From contig NZ_VFNU01000001.1 in the NCBI RefSeq assembly GCF_006715725.1, forward strand, positions 2,542,001-2,606,000: a stretch of 64,000 nt of DNA. Direction: 5' to 3'. The notes under the pieces are model-generated. The model did not search any database. It saw only the letters and a program-made list of their open reading frames with translations, and was not told the origin of the DNA. Positions 13,508-23,702 of the stretch are shown piece by piece. Source of the DNA: Nocardioides sp. SLBN-35 (GTDB lineage: Bacteria; Actinomycetota; Actinomycetes; Propionibacteriales; Nocardioidaceae). Numbering within the stretch: the first letter of the stretch is position 1; each line of letters begins with the position of its first letter. Position numbers and translations under genes: made by a program.

Positions 13508-13541
13508 CTGCGGCCGGGGGGCCACCGCCCCCCGGCCGCAG
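13508..13541 (+). terminator. Intercistronic 14-bp GC hairpin between the binding-protein and permease genes
   Basis: A perfect 14-bp stem (13508-13521 with 13528-13541) with a 6-base loop and no U tract. It probably protects the 3' end of the binding-protein message or partly attenuates downstream reading, giving more binding protein than permease. Confidence 0.75.
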
Positions 13542-13573
13542 TCGAGTCAAGACCGGCGACCAGGGGGGACCCC

Positions 13574-14575
13574 TTGCACTTCGACGTTCTCATCAACAAC
13601 CTGCCGGCGTTCACGATCGGTGGCCTGGTGTTCGGCGCGATCTACGCGTTGGTCGCCCTCGGCTACACGATGGTCTACGGCGTCCTGCAGCTGATCAACT
13701 TCGCACACTCCGAAGTCTTCATGTACGGCACCTTCGCCGTCGCCTGGGTCTTCGTGCTCTTCCACGGCACCGACTCGGTGACCTGGAGCCTGGGCAAGGC
13801 CTTGCCCCTCTTGTTGGTGGCGCTGGTCGCCGCCATGATCCTGTCGGCCGCCATCGCGCTCCTCCTCGAACGCGTGGCCTACCGACCACTCATCAACAAG
13901 GGTGCCCCGAAGCTCATCGCCCTCATCTCGGCGATCGGAGCGTCCTTCGCTCTCGCCGAGGCGATGGGCCTGCGTGACCGGTTCGCCGGCTGGGTGCACC
14001 TCGACGACAACCTGTCCGACTACGTCGCCAAGGCGCGCGACGTGTACTCGAACCCGGTCACGATCCAGCCCAAGGGCCTCTTCGACGTCGGCAACTACAC
14101 GCTGACCGACGTCGACCTGGTCATCATCGTCGCCGCCATCTTGATGATGGTCGCGCTCGACACCTTCGTGCGGCGGACCCGGTTCGGCCGCGGCATCCGT
14201 GCCGTCGCGCAGGACCCGGAGTCCGCGGCCCTGATGGGGGTGAACTCCAACCGGGTCATCCAGGTCACCTTCCTGATCGGAGGCCTGATGGCCGGTGCGG
14301 CGGCCGCCCTGTACATGATGAAGATCGGCTCGACCCGCCAGAACGCCGGCTTCCTGCTCGGTGTCAAGGCCTTCACCGCCGCCGTCCTCGGCGGCATCGG
14401 CAACCTGCGGGGTGCCCTCCTCGGCGGCCTGGTGCTCGGCGTCGCCGAGAGCTACGGGTCCGCGATCTTCGGCTCGGAGTGGAAGGACGTGGTGGCGTTC
14501 GTGCTCCTCGTCCTGATCCTGCTCGTCAGGCCCTCCGGCCTGCTGGGCGAGGCCCTCGGAAAGGCGCGTGCGTGA
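13574..14575 (+). CDS. livH: Branched-chain amino-acid ABC transporter permease, LivH type
   Basis: A 333-residue polytopic membrane permease of the BPD_transp_2 family, forming the transport channel with LivM. It shows the family segments LVALGYTMVYGVLQ and INFAHSEVFMYG near the N-terminus. The cytoplasmic coupling-loop region reads GRGIRAVAQDPESAALMGV, and AFTAAVLGGIGNLRGA comes near the end. The TTG start at 13574 follows GGGGGGA. The stop shares one base with the livM start, so translation is coupled. Confidence 0.94.
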   Translation: MHFDVLINNLPAFTIGGLVFGAIYALVALGYTMVYGVLQLINFAHSEVFMYGTFAVAWVFVLFHGTDSVTWSLGKALPLLLVALVAAMILSAAIALLLERVAYRPLINKGAPKLIALISAIGASFALAEAMGLRDRFAGWVHLDDNLSDYVAKARDVYSNPVTIQPKGLFDVGNYTLTDVDLVIIVAAILMMVALDTFVRRTRFGRGIRAVAQDPESAALMGVNSNRVIQVTFLIGGLMAGAAAALYMMKIGSTRQNAGFLLGVKAFTAAVLGGIGNLRGALLGGLVLGVAESYGSAIFGSEWKDVVAFVLLVLILLVRPSGLLGEALGKARA

Positions 14576-15780
14576 TGAGCTCCATCGGTGACGCCCTGCG
14601 GGGCATCGGGCAGAAGTGGGACGGCGTGGTCGACGGCTTCAACAGGAAGCCGACGCCGGTCAAGCTGGGGTTCCTGCTGCTGTTCGTGCTGTTCTTCTAC
14701 GCGCTGCCGCTGCTGCGGCCTCCGCTGTTGACCACCGGCGGCATCGACTTCGGTGGCGTGATGTTCCAGGTGATCGCGTTCGCGCTGGTCGCGCTGGGTC
14801 TCAACATCGTGATCGGGTACGCCGGCCTGCTCGACCTCGGCTACGTCGGCTTCTACTGCGTCGGCGCCTACACGACCGGTGTGCTGACCGTCTACCACGG
14901 CAGCTGGCCGTTCCTGCTGGCGCTGCCCGTGGCGGTGGCCGTCACCATGGTCACCGGCGTGATCCTCGGCGCCCCGACGCTGCGCGTGCGCGGTGACTAC
15001 CTCGCCATCGTGACGCTCGGCTTCGGTGAGATCATCCGGATCGTCGTGACCAACGTCGAGTGGCTCGGTGCCGCTTCCGGCATCAAGGACATCCCGCACC
15101 CGCCGAACATCGGACCGAACCCCGAGGGCCCGTTCGTCGACCCGAGCGAGCGCGGGCTGTTCCAGATCCCGCGGCTGGAGTGGGACGGCCTGGTCCCGCA
15201 CCTCGACCACGACCACCCGACCTCCTTCCTGATCTTCGGCTCGCAGGACGCGATCCCCTACTACTGGCTGCTGCTCACGGTGCTGATCCTGGTGCTGATC
15301 GGCGACCGGCTGGTCAAGGCCAGCCGGGTCGGTCGGGCCTGGGAGGCGACCCGCGAGGACGAGGACGCGGCCGAGCTGATGGGCGTGCCGACCTTCAAGT
15401 ACAAGCTGATGGCGTTCGCCCTCGGTGCCGCCATCGGTGGCCTCTCGGGGTCGTTCTACGCCAGCAGCCAAGGCGGCTACATCAACCCGCAGAGCTTCCC
15501 GCTGCTGCTCTCGATGCTCTTCGTCGCGGCGGTCATCCTGGGCGGCTCAGGCAACCGATGGGGAGCGATCGCCGGTGGTGCGCTGGTGGCCTACCTGCCC
15601 GAGCGGTTCCGCGACATCAACGACTACCGCCTGCTGATCTTCGGCCTCGCACTCACCGTGCTCGCGGTGCTGCGGCCGGAGGGCCTGTTGCCGCCACGCC
15701 GTACGAGGCGGGCGAAGGCGATGGAAGCGGAGATCGAGGCACTCGAAGAGGGCGAGCTGGAGGAGGACGCCAATGCCTGA
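14575..15780 (+). CDS. livM: Branched-chain amino-acid ABC transporter permease, LivM type
   Basis: A 401-residue second permease subunit. It has a hydrophilic N-terminal extension, then transmembrane segments with [20 protein letters not shown] and the LivM-type coupling loop [17 protein letters not shown]. The acidic C-terminal tail is rich in Glu. The ATG at 14575 overlaps the livH stop in TGATG. A longer in-frame reading upstream lies inside livH and was rejected. The stop overlaps livG by eight bases. Confidence 0.94.
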   Translation: MSSIGDALRGIGQKWDGVVDGFNRKPTPVKLGFLLLFVLFFYALPLLRPPLLTTGGIDFGGVMFQVIAFALVALGLNIVIGYAGLLDLGYVGFYCVGAYTTGVLTVYHGSWPFLLALPVAVAVTMVTGVILGAPTLRVRGDYLAIVTLGFGEIIRIVVTNVEWLGAASGIKDIPHPPNIGPNPEGPFVDPSERGLFQIPRLEWDGLVPHLDHDHPTSFLIFGSQDAIPYYWLLLTVLILVLIGDRLVKASRVGRAWEATREDEDAAELMGVPTFKYKLMAFALGAAIGGLSGSFYASSQGGYINPQSFPLLLSMLFVAAVILGGSGNRWGAIAGGALVAYLPERFRDINDYRLLIFGLALTVLAVLRPEGLLPPRRTRRAKAMEAEIEALEEGELEEDANA

Positions 15781-16591
15781 GCAGACGACTGACCAGACGA
15801 CGGCGATGCCGGGGGAGCGCAGGGCTCTGCTCGAGGTCGACCACGTCACCCTGCGGTTCGGCGGCCTGACAGCGCTCGACGACGTCAGCTTCGAGATCCG
15901 CGAGGGCGAGATCCTCGGCCTGATCGGCCCGAACGGCGCCGGCAAGACCACCTGCTTCAACGTGATGACGGGCGTCTACCGGCCGACCTCGGGGCAGGTG
16001 CGCTTCGACGGCAATGTGCTGGCGAAGATGAAGAAGCACAAGATCACCCGCCTCGGCCTGGCCCGGACGTTCCAGAACATCCGGCTGTTCAAGTCGATGA
16101 CAGTGCTCGAGAACGTCATGGTCGGCACCGACGCCCACAGCAAGGTCGGCTTCTTCGACGCGCTGCTGCGCACCCCCCGTCACCGCCGCACCGAGGGCGC
16201 CTCGCGGGAGCGGGCCAAGGAGCTGCTTCACCTGGTCGGCATCACCGCCCGGCACGACGAGCTCGCCGCCAACCTGTCGTACGGCGACCAGCGGCGCCTC
16301 GAGATCGCCCGGGCGATGGGCACCGGTCCGAAGCTGCTGTGCCTCGACGAGCCGGCGGCCGGCTTCAACCCCGCCGAGAAGGTCAAGCTCATGGAGCTGA
16401 TCCGCAAGGTGCGCGACGAGGGCTACACCGTGCTGCTGATCGAGCACGACATGCGCCTGGTCATGGGCGTCACCGACCGGATCGTGGTGCTCGAGTTCGG
16501 CCGCAAGATCGCGGAGGGCGTCCCTGCCGAGATCCGCGACAACCCGGCGGTCATCGCCGCCTACCTGGGAGTGGATGAAGATGCTTCTTGA
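15773..16591 (+). CDS. livG: Branched-chain amino-acid ABC transporter ATP-binding protein, LivG type
   Basis: A 272-residue cytoplasmic ATPase that energises the permease pair. Walker A is GPNGAGKTT (about residue 50), the ABC signature is [15 protein letters not shown], and Walker B is [13 protein letters not shown]. The switch histidine lies in [12 protein letters not shown]. The LivG-specific C-terminal segment ends in [10 protein letters not shown]. It overlaps livM upstream and livF downstream. Confidence 0.95.
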   Translation: MPEQTTDQTTAMPGERRALLEVDHVTLRFGGLTALDDVSFEIREGEILGLIGPNGAGKTTCFNVMTGVYRPTSGQVRFDGNVLAKMKKHKITRLGLARTFQNIRLFKSMTVLENVMVGTDAHSKVGFFDALLRTPRHRRTEGASRERAKELLHLVGITARHDELAANLSYGDQRRLEIARAMGTGPKLLCLDEPAAGFNPAEKVKLMELIRKVRDEGYTVLLIEHDMRLVMGVTDRIVVLEFGRKIAEGVPAEIRDNPAVIAAYLGVDEDAS

Positions 16592-17300
16592 GGTTGACGA
16601 CCTGCAGGTCAACTACGGCCACATCGAGGCCATCCGTGGCATCAGCTTCTCGGTGCCCGAAGGCACGGTCACCTCGCTGGTCGGAGCCAACGGCGCCGGC
16701 AAGACGACCACGCTGAAGACGGTCTCGGGGCTGCGAAAGGTGCGCGGTGGTGCGGTCCGGTTCCAGGGCGAGGACATCACCCAGCTCCCGCCGTACGAGC
16801 GGGTGAAGCGGGGGATCAGCCAGTCGCCCGAGGGGCGCGGCTGCTTCCCTGGCATGACCGTGAGCGAGAACCTCGACATGGGTGCCTTCCTGCGCAAGGA
16901 CCGCAAGACCGCGGCCTACCGGGAGGACCTGGACCGGGTCTTCACGCTGTTCCCCCGGTTGAAGGAGCGCGAGAAGCAGGCAGCCGGCAGCATGTCCGGC
17001 GGTGAGCAGCAGATGCTGGCGATCGGGCGTGCACTCATGTCCCGGCCCAAGCTGCTGCTGCTCGACGAGCCCTCGATGGGCCTGGCGCCCAAGCTGATCC
17101 AGCAGATCTTCACGATCATCACGGAGATCAACGAGCAGGGCACCACGGTTCTGCTCGTGGAGCAGAACGCCGCCCAGGCGCTCAAGCGCTCGCACGACGC
17201 CCACATCCTCGAGACCGGCGAGATCGTCCGGTCCGGGGCGGGCGCCGACCTGGCCGTCGACCCGGCGGTCAAGGCCGCCTACCTCGGAGGCGACGTCTGA
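16575..17300 (+). CDS. livF: Branched-chain amino-acid ABC transporter ATP-binding protein, LivF type
   Basis: A 241-residue second ATPase of the Liv transporter. It has Walker A GANGAGKTTT (about residue 37), signature MSGGEQQMLAIGRALM, Walker B LLLLDEPSMGLAP and LLVEQNAAQALK with the LivF-type Gln-Asn after the switch. ATG 16575 and ATG 16581 are both possible. GGAG at 16568-16571 sits better for 16581 (9 bases), but either gives a complete protein. It is the last gene of the operon. Confidence 0.95.
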   Translation: MKMLLEVDDLQVNYGHIEAIRGISFSVPEGTVTSLVGANGAGKTTTLKTVSGLRKVRGGAVRFQGEDITQLPPYERVKRGISQSPEGRGCFPGMTVSENLDMGAFLRKDRKTAAYREDLDRVFTLFPRLKEREKQAAGSMSGGEQQMLAIGRALMSRPKLLLLDEPSMGLAPKLIQQIFTIITEINEQGTTVLLVEQNAAQALKRSHDAHILETGEIVRSGAGADLAVDPAVKAAYLGGDV

Positions 17301-17311
17301 GCCGATCCGGC

Positions 17312-17370
17312 ACGCAGGACGACGAAGGGGCCCCGGCGCGATGCCGGGGCCCCTTCGTCGTACTGCGTGA
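17312..17370. terminator. Strong bidirectional terminator between livF and the polar amino-acid transporter
   Basis: A perfect 19-bp stem (17320-17338 with 17344-17362) and 5-base loop, extended outward by seven more pairs (17312-17318 with 17364-17370) after one mismatch. It lies between two convergent operons, so it can serve both. Confidence 0.9.
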
Positions 17371-17379
17371 CGAATCGGC

Positions 17380-18141
17380 TCAGAGGACCTTCGAGAGGAA
17401 GGACTGGGTCCGCTCGTGCTGGGGGTTGGACAGCACCTCGGCGGGCAGGCCCTCCTCGACGACGACCCCGCCGTCCATGAAGACCAGCTTGTCGCCGACC
17501 TCGCGGGCGAAGCCCATCTCGTGGGTGACGACCATCATGGTCATGCCCTCCTGCGCGAGCTCCTTCATGACGCCGAGGACGTCGCCGACCAGCTCGGGGT
17601 CGAGGGCGCTGGTGGGCTCGTCGAAGAGCATCATGTCGGGCTCCATCGACAGCGCCCGGGCGATCGCGACGCGCTGCTGCTGACCACCCGAGAGGTGGGC
17701 GGGGTAGGCCGACTCCTTGTCCGAGAGCCCGACCTTCTCCAGGTTCTGACGAGCGATCTGGACCGCCTGGTCCTTGCTCCGGCCCCGCACGTTGCGCTGG
17801 GCCAGGGTCAGGTTCTTGAGGACCGACAGGTGCGGGAACAGGTTGAACTGCTGGAAGACCATGCCGATCCGCGAGCGCATCTCGTCGAGGTCCGTCTCGG
17901 GGTCGCAGATGTCGACACCCTCGATCAGGATCTCGCCGGAGGTGGGCTCCTCGAGCCGGTTGACGCAGCGCAGCAGCGTCGACTTCCCGGACCCGGAGGG
18001 GCCGATCACGCAGACGACCTGGCCGGCGTCGACGAAGAAGTCGATGCCCTTGAGCACCTCGTGGTTGCCGTAGTACTTGTGCAGGCCACGGACCGCGATC
18101 GCCGGCATCGGCTCGCCGTTGGCGAGGGTGGGGGAGTTCAT
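17380..18141 (-). CDS. Polar amino-acid ABC transporter ATP-binding protein (GlnQ/GluA-like)
   Basis: A 253-residue ATPase for uptake of a polar amino acid, probably glutamine, glutamate or a relative. Walker A is [14 protein letters not shown], the signature is [15 protein letters not shown] and Walker B is [13 protein letters not shown]. The H-loop is [12 protein letters not shown]. The segment [14 protein letters not shown] is typical of the family. ATG 18141 overlaps the permease stop in ATGA. A second ATG about 11 codons downstream is also possible. It is the last gene of a leftward three-gene operon. Confidence 0.93.
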   Translation of the reverse strand: MNSPTLANGEPMPAIAVRGLHKYYGNHEVLKGIDFFVDAGQVVCVIGPSGSGKSTLLRCVNRLEEPTSGEILIEGVDICDPETDLDEMRSRIGMVFQQFNLFPHLSVLKNLTLAQRNVRGRSKDQAVQIARQNLEKVGLSDKESAYPAHLSGGQQQRVAIARALSMEPDMMLFDEPTSALDPELVGDVLGVMKELAQEGMTMMVVTHEMGFAREVGDKLVFMDGGVVVEEGLPAEVLSNPQHERTQSFLSKVL

Positions 18142-18947
18142 CGGGTCGCCTTCCTCTGCCGGCGCTCCTGCCAGGCCACGAGCTGGGTGATCGGGATCGT
18201 GATGACCAGGTAGAGCAGAGCCGCCTGGATCAGGCTGGTCGAGGTGCCGGTCGAGGGACCCGAGGTGGTGAAGTCGTTGGCGACGTTGGTGAGCTCGCGG
18301 CTGTCGAAGGTGGCCCCGGCGACCGAGAGCAGGGCCGTGTCCTTGATCAGCAGGACGAACTCGTTGGTCAGCGGTGGGATGACGACCCGGAACGCCTGGG
18401 GGAGCACCACCTTGAACAAGGTGGCAGTCCCGCTCATGCCGAGCGAGCGGGCCGCCTCGGTCTGGCCCTTCGGCACGGCCTGGATGCCCGCCCGCAGCGT
18501 CTCGGACATGTAGGCGCCGGCGACCATGATCAGCGCGATCAGGCCGGCCCCGGCGGGCCCGCCCGGGGGCGTCCAGCCGATGGCGATCGGCAGGCCGAAC
18601 GCCATGAACAAGATCACGATCAGCGCCGGCAGGCCGCGGAAGAACTCGACGTACACCGTCGCGAGCCAGCGCAGGGTCGCGACCGGCGAGAGCCGCATCA
18701 GGGACAGGGCGAGCGCCAGGACCAGGCCGCCGACGAACGCGATCGCGGTGTACTTGACCGTGTTGACCGCACCGATGGTGACCAGGTCGGCCCAGTTGCC
18801 GGCCGACCAGCCCTCGACGCCGCCGGAGTTCCAGAAGTTGTGGTGGATCTGGTCCCAGTCGGCGAGCGCGGCCAGCGCGACGACGACGGCGAGCACGCCG
18901 AGGTTGAGGCTCCAGATCGTCAGCCGGCGCTGCGTGGTGCGCTTCAC
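18138..18947 (-). CDS. Polar amino-acid ABC transporter permease
   Basis: A 269-residue HisM/GlnP-type permease with an N-terminal hydrophobic segment. The family core includes [35 protein letters not shown] and the cytoplasmic EAA loop [20 protein letters not shown]. Only one permease is present, so it may act as a homodimer. The GTG start at 18947 overlaps the binding-protein stop in GTGA. Longer in-frame readings upstream lie inside that gene and were rejected. Confidence 0.92.
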   Translation of the reverse strand: MKRTTQRRLTIWSLNLGVLAVVVALAALADWDQIHHNFWNSGGVEGWSAGNWADLVTIGAVNTVKYTAIAFVGGLVLALALSLMRLSPVATLRWLATVYVEFFRGLPALIVILFMAFGLPIAIGWTPPGGPAGAGLIALIMVAGAYMSETLRAGIQAVPKGQTEAARSLGMSGTATLFKVVLPQAFRVVIPPLTNEFVLLIKDTALLSVAGATFDSRELTNVANDFTTSGPSTGTSTSLIQAALLYLVITIPITQLVAWQERRQRKATR

Positions 18948-19732
18948 TTCACCTCGAAGTACTTGTTGTAGATGGTGTCGTAGGTGCCGTCGGAGTGCAT
19001 CTCCTCGAGCGCACCGTCGATGTCCTTGACCAGCTGGCTGTTGCCCTTCTTGATGGCGAAGCCGTACTCCTCGTCGGTGTCGTAGGTCTCGACGACCTTG
19101 AAGGCCCCGTCGGTGGTGTGGTCGAGGTTGACCGGGAGGTCCTGCAGCAGGGCGTCGACCTGGCCGGCCTTGATCGCCTGGTACATCTCGGCGTCGCTCG
19201 GGAAGGTGGAGATCTTGGCGCCCTTGGCGTTCTCCTCGGCGTAGGTCTTGCCGGTGGTGCCGCGCTGGACGCCGACCTTCACGCCGTCGAGGTCGCTGAT
19301 GGAGGCGATCTTGCTGTCGGCGGCGACCAGCAGCGACTGCTTGGAGTCGTAGTAGCCGTCGGAGAAGTCGAGGTTCTTCTTGCGGTCGTCGGTGATCGTC
19401 ATCGCGGAGGCGACCAGGTCGCACTGCTTCGCGTTGAGGGCCTGGCCGCTCTGGAGCGCGTCGAACGACGAGTCCTTGATGGTGAGCTTCAGGTCGAGGC
19501 GCTTGGCGACCTCGGAGACGATGTCGACGTCGAAGCCCTTGAAGCCGGTGTCACTGGACTTGTCGAAGTCCTCGAACGGCGGGTACGGAACGTCCGAGCA
19601 GACGGTGAGGGTGTCCTTCTTGATGAGGTCGGCGCCGGTGGCGGACTTGGCGCTGTCCTCGGAGCCACAGGCGCTGAGCGCGAACGTGGCGAGGGCCGTC
19701 AGGGCGAGGGCGGTGATGCGCGACTTCTGCAT
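18944..19732 (-). CDS. Polar amino-acid ABC transporter substrate-binding lipoprotein
   Basis: A 262-residue SBP_bac_3 protein that captures an amino acid outside the membrane. A signal peptide ending at the lipobox ALSACGSE anchors it. Core motifs are [30 protein letters not shown] and the conserved [14 protein letters not shown] and VGVQRGTTG stretches. ATG 19732 is chosen because it begins the signal peptide. No ribosome binding site precedes it, but TAGAGT lies seven bases upstream, suggesting a leaderless or nearly leaderless message. It heads the operon binding protein-permease-ATPase. Confidence 0.93.
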   Translation of the reverse strand: MQKSRITALALTALATFALSACGSEDSAKSATGADLIKKDTLTVCSDVPYPPFEDFDKSSDTGFKGFDVDIVSEVAKRLDLKLTIKDSSFDALQSGQALNAKQCDLVASAMTITDDRKKNLDFSDGYYDSKQSLLVAADSKIASISDLDGVKVGVQRGTTGKTYAEENAKGAKISTFPSDAEMYQAIKAGQVDALLQDLPVNLDHTTDGAFKVVETYDTDEEYGFAIKKGNSQLVKDIDGALEEMHSDGTYDTIYNKYFEVK

Positions 19733-19932
19733 GAGCCGCACTCTAGGCCCCTGTTTCCGGCGCCGCGAAGGCGTGTCGCAGGACACATTTCTCGGATCCG
19801 AGATTGATCCTTTGCCGAAAACGCAGATGGGGCGTCCCCCTGTGCGACGCGGCCGGGTGAGCGTAGTGTTCCGCCTGACCGTTCGGGACCGAGCGGTCTG
19901 CGCCGTGGGGGTCATGGAGGGGCAGGGTCGGG
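19733..19932. promoter_or_regulatory. Divergent promoter region between the amino-acid transporter and the acetyltransferase
   Basis: A 200-base gap without a gene. On the minus strand TAGAGT (19745-19740) lies seven bases before the binding-protein ATG. On the plus strand TAGTGT at about 19864-19869 could be a -10 element for the acetyltransferase, which has GGG-rich SD-like sequence just before its ATG at 19933. Confidence 0.5.
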
Positions 19933-20511
19933 ATGAGTCGCTACTCGCTGACGACGCGCGTCGCCACGCGCGAGGACGCACCGGTGCTCGCCGAGCTGTG
20001 GAGCGACGCCGTACGCCGGGCCGATCCGGCCGAGCAGGTCGCCGACGTCGAGCTGATCGTCAAGGCCGCCGCGGCCTCGCCGGAGCAGCGCCTCGTCGTC
20101 GTCGAGTACGACGGCAAGGTCGCCGGCGCGGTCTACCTGCGGATCACCACGCTCTCGCCGCTCAACCTCGAGCCGTGCGTCCAGTCGATCCACCCGCGGG
20201 TCTTCGACGCCTGCCGGCGCCACGGCGTCGGGCACGCCCTGATGGAGGCCGCCACCGCGTTCGCGGAGGACAACGGCATCCTGCACGTCGTCACCGCGGT
20301 CCCGCACTCCTCGCGCGAGTCCAACCGGTTCATGGCGCGCCTGGGCCTGGCGCCGGTCGTGATGTACCGGATCGCCCCGACCACGCTGCTGCGCAGCCGG
20401 GTCTCGCCGCAGCGCCAGCAGACCGGTGTCGACGGGAGCCGCAGCCGGGTGCTCGCCGCCCGCCGCTCGCTGCGCCGGGCGCGCACCGAGCGGCTCGTCC
20501 TCCCGGAGTGA
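19933..20511 (+). CDS. GNAT-family N-acetyltransferase
   Basis: A 192-residue protein with a GNAT fold. Residues about 35-150 include the beta-strand region RLVVVEYDGKVAGAVYL. The acetyl-CoA-binding segment is RRHGVGHALMEAATAFAEDN, a variant of the usual R/Q-x-x-G-x-G/A motif, and SNRFMARLGLAPVVMYRI follows. The last 45 residues are basic, with several Arg-Ser repeats, and lie outside the domain. The substrate is unknown. It is monocistronic, facing the convergent thioesterase gene 12 bases downstream. Confidence 0.8.
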   Translation: MSRYSLTTRVATREDAPVLAELWSDAVRRADPAEQVADVELIVKAAAASPEQRLVVVEYDGKVAGAVYLRITTLSPLNLEPCVQSIHPRVFDACRRHGVGHALMEAATAFAEDNGILHVVTAVPHSSRESNRFMARLGLAPVVMYRIAPTTLLRSRVSPQRQQTGVDGSRSRVLAARRSLRRARTERLVLPE

Positions 20512-20523
20512 CCGGGAGCGCGT

Positions 20524-20949
20524 TCAGGCCGTGGGGCTGGGATCGCGCTCGAGCAGCGCGCAGGTGATCCGCGAGGTGCACACCCGCCGCCCGGCGTCGT
20601 CGCTGACGACGATCTCGAAGCTGGCCATGGTCCGGCCGCGGTGCAGCGGCGTCGCGACGCCGGTGACGACACCGGACGTGGCCGAACGGTGGTGGGTGGC
20701 GTTGATGTCGGTGCCGACCGCGAACCGGTCCGGGCCGGCGTGGATCGCGGCCGCCACCGATCCGAGGGTCTCGGCGAGGACCACCGACGCACCGCCGTGG
20801 AGCAGGCCGTAGGGCTGGGTGTTGCCCTCGACGGGCATCGTCGCGACGACCCGGTCCGCGGTGACCTCGACGAGCTCGATGCCCATCCGCTCGTTGAGTG
20901 CACCCATGTGGGTGCGCATGAAGTCGGCGATCTCGTCGATGGTCGTCAT
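20524..20949 (-). CDS. Hotdog-fold thioesterase (PaaI/4HBT type)
   Basis: A 141-residue acyl-CoA thioesterase of the PaaI/YbgC-like hotdog superfamily. It shows the conserved turn NTQPYGLLHGGASVVLAE, with the usual His-Gly-Gly, followed by GTDINATHHRSATSG, typical of menaquinone-pathway DHNA-CoA or aryl-CoA thioesterases. Which substrate it uses is open. No SD precedes the ATG, and TATCGT lies eight bases upstream on the minus strand. It diverges from polA. Confidence 0.85.
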   Translation of the reverse strand: MTTIDEIADFMRTHMGALNERMGIELVEVTADRVVATMPVEGNTQPYGLLHGGASVVLAETLGSVAAAIHAGPDRFAVGTDINATHHRSATSGVVTGVATPLHRGRTMASFEIVVSDDAGRRVCTSRITCALLERDPSPTA

Positions 20950-20978
20950 GGGCCGAAACGATAGTCGGCGGGCATCGG

Positions 20979-20993
20979 TAGAGTCGCCGGGTG
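20979..20993 (+). promoter_or_regulatory. Leaderless-type promoter of polA
   Basis: TAGAGT at 20979-20984, six bases, then GTG at 20991, with no ribosome binding site. Confidence 0.7.
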
Positions 20994-23702
20994 CCTCACG
21001 ACATGACGGAGACGACTCGCCCGCGACTCCTTCTCCTGGACGGTCACTCGCTGGCCTACCGCGCCTTCTTCGCCCTGCCCGTCGAGAACTTCTCGACCGC
21101 GACCGGACAGAACACCAACGCGGTCTACGGGTTCACCTCGATGCTGGTCAACGTGCTGCGCGACGAGCAGCCCACCCACGTGGCGGTCGCGTTCGACGTC
21201 TCGCGGCAGACCTTCCGCACGGAGGAGTACGCCGAGTACAAGGCCAAGCGCAACAAGACCCCCGGTGAGTTCAGCAGCCAGCTGCCGCTGATCGAGCGGA
21301 TGCTGACGTCCTTCTCGATCCCGTTCATCAAGGTCCCCGGCTACGAGGCGGACGACATCATCGCGACCCTGGTCACCCAGGCCCTCGCCGACGAGACGAG
21401 CGGCCTCGAGGTGCTGATCCTCACCGGCGACCGCGACTCCATCCAGCTGGTCACCGAGCGCTCCACCGTCCTCTACCCGATGCGCGGTGTCTCCGACCTG
21501 TCCCGGATGACGCCGGCCTTCGTCGAGGAGAAGTACGGCGTACCGCCGCACCGCTATCCCGAGCTGGCCGCGATCGTGGGGGAGCAGTCCGACAACCTGC
21601 CCGGGGTCCCCGGTGTCGGCGCGGGCTTCGCCGCGAAGTGGATCAACACCTACGACGGCCTCGACAACGTCATCGCCCAGGCCGACAAGATCACCGGCAA
21701 GAAGGGCGAGGCGTTCCGCGAGCACCTCGGCGACGTCATCCGCAACCGCCGCCTCAACGCGCTGGTGCGCGACCTCGACCTCGGTGTGGTCGTCGACGAC
21801 CTGGTGCTCAAGGAGTGGGACCGCGCCGCGGCGCTCGAGCTGCTCGACGAGCTGGAGTTCCGCGGCGAGCTGCGCACCCGGATCCTCGACGTCGTCGCAC
21901 CGGGTGAGGACGTCCAGGTCGAGACCGGCGTCGAGCTCGACGGCACGACGCTCGCGCCCGACGCCGTTGCCGCCTGGCTGGAGCAGGCCGGTGACGAGAG
22001 GATCGGCCTGTCGGTCCGCGGCACGTGGGGCAGCGGCACCGGTCGCGTCGACGGCCTGGCGCTGGCCCTGGCCGACGGACGAGCGGCGTACGTCGACGTC
22101 GCGGCGATGAGCCCCGCCGACGACACGGCGATCGCGGCCTGGCTGGCCGACCCGGCGCGCCCCAAGGTGCTGCACGACGCCAAGGGACCGCTGCACGCGC
22201 TCGCCGCGCAGGGCTGGAGCCTGGCCGGCGTCGCGGAGGACACCGCGCTGGCGGCGTACCTCGTCGCGCCGGACCAGCGCTCCTACGACCTGGCCGACCT
22301 CTCGCTGCGCTACCTCCACCGCGAGCTCGCCCAGGCCCAGGACCCCGACCAGGGCGAGCTGCACTTCGACGACGGCGCGGCCGACCAGGGCGGCGTCGCG
22401 ACCAGCGCGATGGTCCAGGCCCGCGCGGCGCTCGACCTGTCCGCCGAGCTGGCCGACGAGGTCGAGAAGGCCGGTGGCCGCGGGCTGCTCACCGACGTGG
22501 AGATGCCACTCGTCGGCGTCCTGGCCGCCATGGAGCGCACCGGCATCGCCATCGATGTCGAGCACCTCGAGGGGCTGGAGGCGCACTTCGGCGAGGAGGT
22601 CCGCAGTGAGGCCCAGAAGGCCTACGAGGTCATCGGCCAGGAGATCAACCTCGGCTCACCCAAGCAGCTGCAGGTCGTGCTCTTCGACGAGCTCAACATG
22701 CCGAAGACCAAGCGCACCAAGACCGGCTACACGACCGACGCCGACGCGCTGCAGTGGCTGTTCGTCCAGACCGAGCACCCGTTCCTGCTCCACCTGCTGC
22801 GCCACCGCGAGGTGATCCGCCTGCGGCAGACCATCGAGGGCCTGCTCAAGACGGTCCAGCCCGACGGCCGCATCCACACCACCTTCCACCAGACCATCGC
22901 CGCCACCGGCCGCCTGTCGAGCACCGACCCCAACCTGCAGAACATCCCGGTGCGCACCGAGGAGGGCCGCCGGATCCGCGAGAGCTTCGTCGTGGGCAGC
23001 GGCTACGCGTCGCTGATGACCGCCGACTACAGCCAGATCGAGATGCGGATCATGGCCCACCTGTCCGAGGACGACCTGCTCATCGAGGCGTTCCGCTCCG
23101 GCCGCGACTTCCACGCCGAGACCGCCTCGCGGGTCTTCGACGTCGCGTCGGACGCGGTCACACCGGAGATGCGCGCCAAGATCAAGGCGATGAACTACGG
23201 CCTCGCCTACGGCTTGTCCGCCTTCGGGCTGTCCCAGCAGCTCGGCATCGAGCCGCGCGAGGCCAGCGCCCTGATGGACGACTACTTCGAGACCTTCGGC
23301 GGCATCCGCGACTACCTCGCGGGCGTCGTCGACGAGGCCCGCCGCACCGGCTTCACCGAGACCATCATGGGCCGGCGCCGCTACCTGCCCGACCTCACCA
23401 GCGACAACCGGATGCGTCGCGAGGCCGCCGAGCGGATGGCGCTCAACGCCCCCATCCAGGGCTCGGCCGCCGACCTGATCAAGGTCGCCATGCTGCGCAC
23501 CGACGCCGCGCTGAAGGAGGCCGGGCTGGCCTCACGGATGCTGCTGCAGGTCCACGACGAGCTCGTGTTCGAGGTCGCCGACGGCGAGCAGGACGCGCTC
23601 GAGGCCCTGGTCCGCGAGCAGATGGCCGGCGCCGCCGACCTCACCGTCCCGCTCGACGTCTCCGTCGGCACCGGCCGGTCCTGGCACGAGGCCGCGCACT
23701 AA
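20991..23702 (+). CDS. polA: DNA polymerase I
   Basis: A 903-residue repair and Okazaki-fragment-processing polymerase. The N-terminal 5' nuclease domain has LLLLDGHSLAYRAFFAL, YEADDIIATL and ILTGDRDSIQLV. The middle domain keeps the 3'-5' exonuclease fold but lacks an obvious DEDD catalytic set, as usual in actinobacterial PolA. The polymerase domain has motif A TADYSQIEMRIMAHL, motif B KAMNYGLAYG and motif C QVHDELVFEV. The GTG at 20991 fits the leaderless promoter; ATG 21003 is a possible alternative. Its end overlaps the convergent flippase gene by four bases. Confidence 0.97.
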   Translation: MPHDMTETTRPRLLLLDGHSLAYRAFFALPVENFSTATGQNTNAVYGFTSMLVNVLRDEQPTHVAVAFDVSRQTFRTEEYAEYKAKRNKTPGEFSSQLPLIERMLTSFSIPFIKVPGYEADDIIATLVTQALADETSGLEVLILTGDRDSIQLVTERSTVLYPMRGVSDLSRMTPAFVEEKYGVPPHRYPELAAIVGEQSDNLPGVPGVGAGFAAKWINTYDGLDNVIAQADKITGKKGEAFREHLGDVIRNRRLNALVRDLDLGVVVDDLVLKEWDRAAALELLDELEFRGELRTRILDVVAPGEDVQVETGVELDGTTLAPDAVAAWLEQAGDERIGLSVRGTWGSGTGRVDGLALALADGRAAYVDVAAMSPADDTAIAAWLADPARPKVLHDAKGPLHALAAQGWSLAGVAEDTALAAYLVAPDQRSYDLADLSLRYLHRELAQAQDPDQGELHFDDGAADQGGVATSAMVQARAALDLSAELADEVEKAGGRGLLTDVEMPLVGVLAAMERTGIAIDVEHLEGLEAHFGEEVRSEAQKAYEVIGQEINLGSPKQLQVVLFDELNMPKTKRTKTGYTTDADALQWLFVQTEHPFLLHLLRHREVIRLRQTIEGLLKTVQPDGRIHTTFHQTIAATGRLSSTDPNLQNIPVRTEEGRRIRESFVVGSGYASLMTADYSQIEMRIMAHLSEDDLLIEAFRSGRDFHAETASRVFDVASDAVTPEMRAKIKAMNYGLAYGLSAFGLSQQLGIEPREASALMDDYFETFGGIRDYLAGVVDEARRTGFTETIMGRRRYLPDLTSDNRMRREAAERMALNAPIQGSAADLIKVAMLRTDAALKEAGLASRMLLQVHDELVFEVADGEQDALEALVREQMAGAADLTVPLDVSVGTGRSWHEAAH

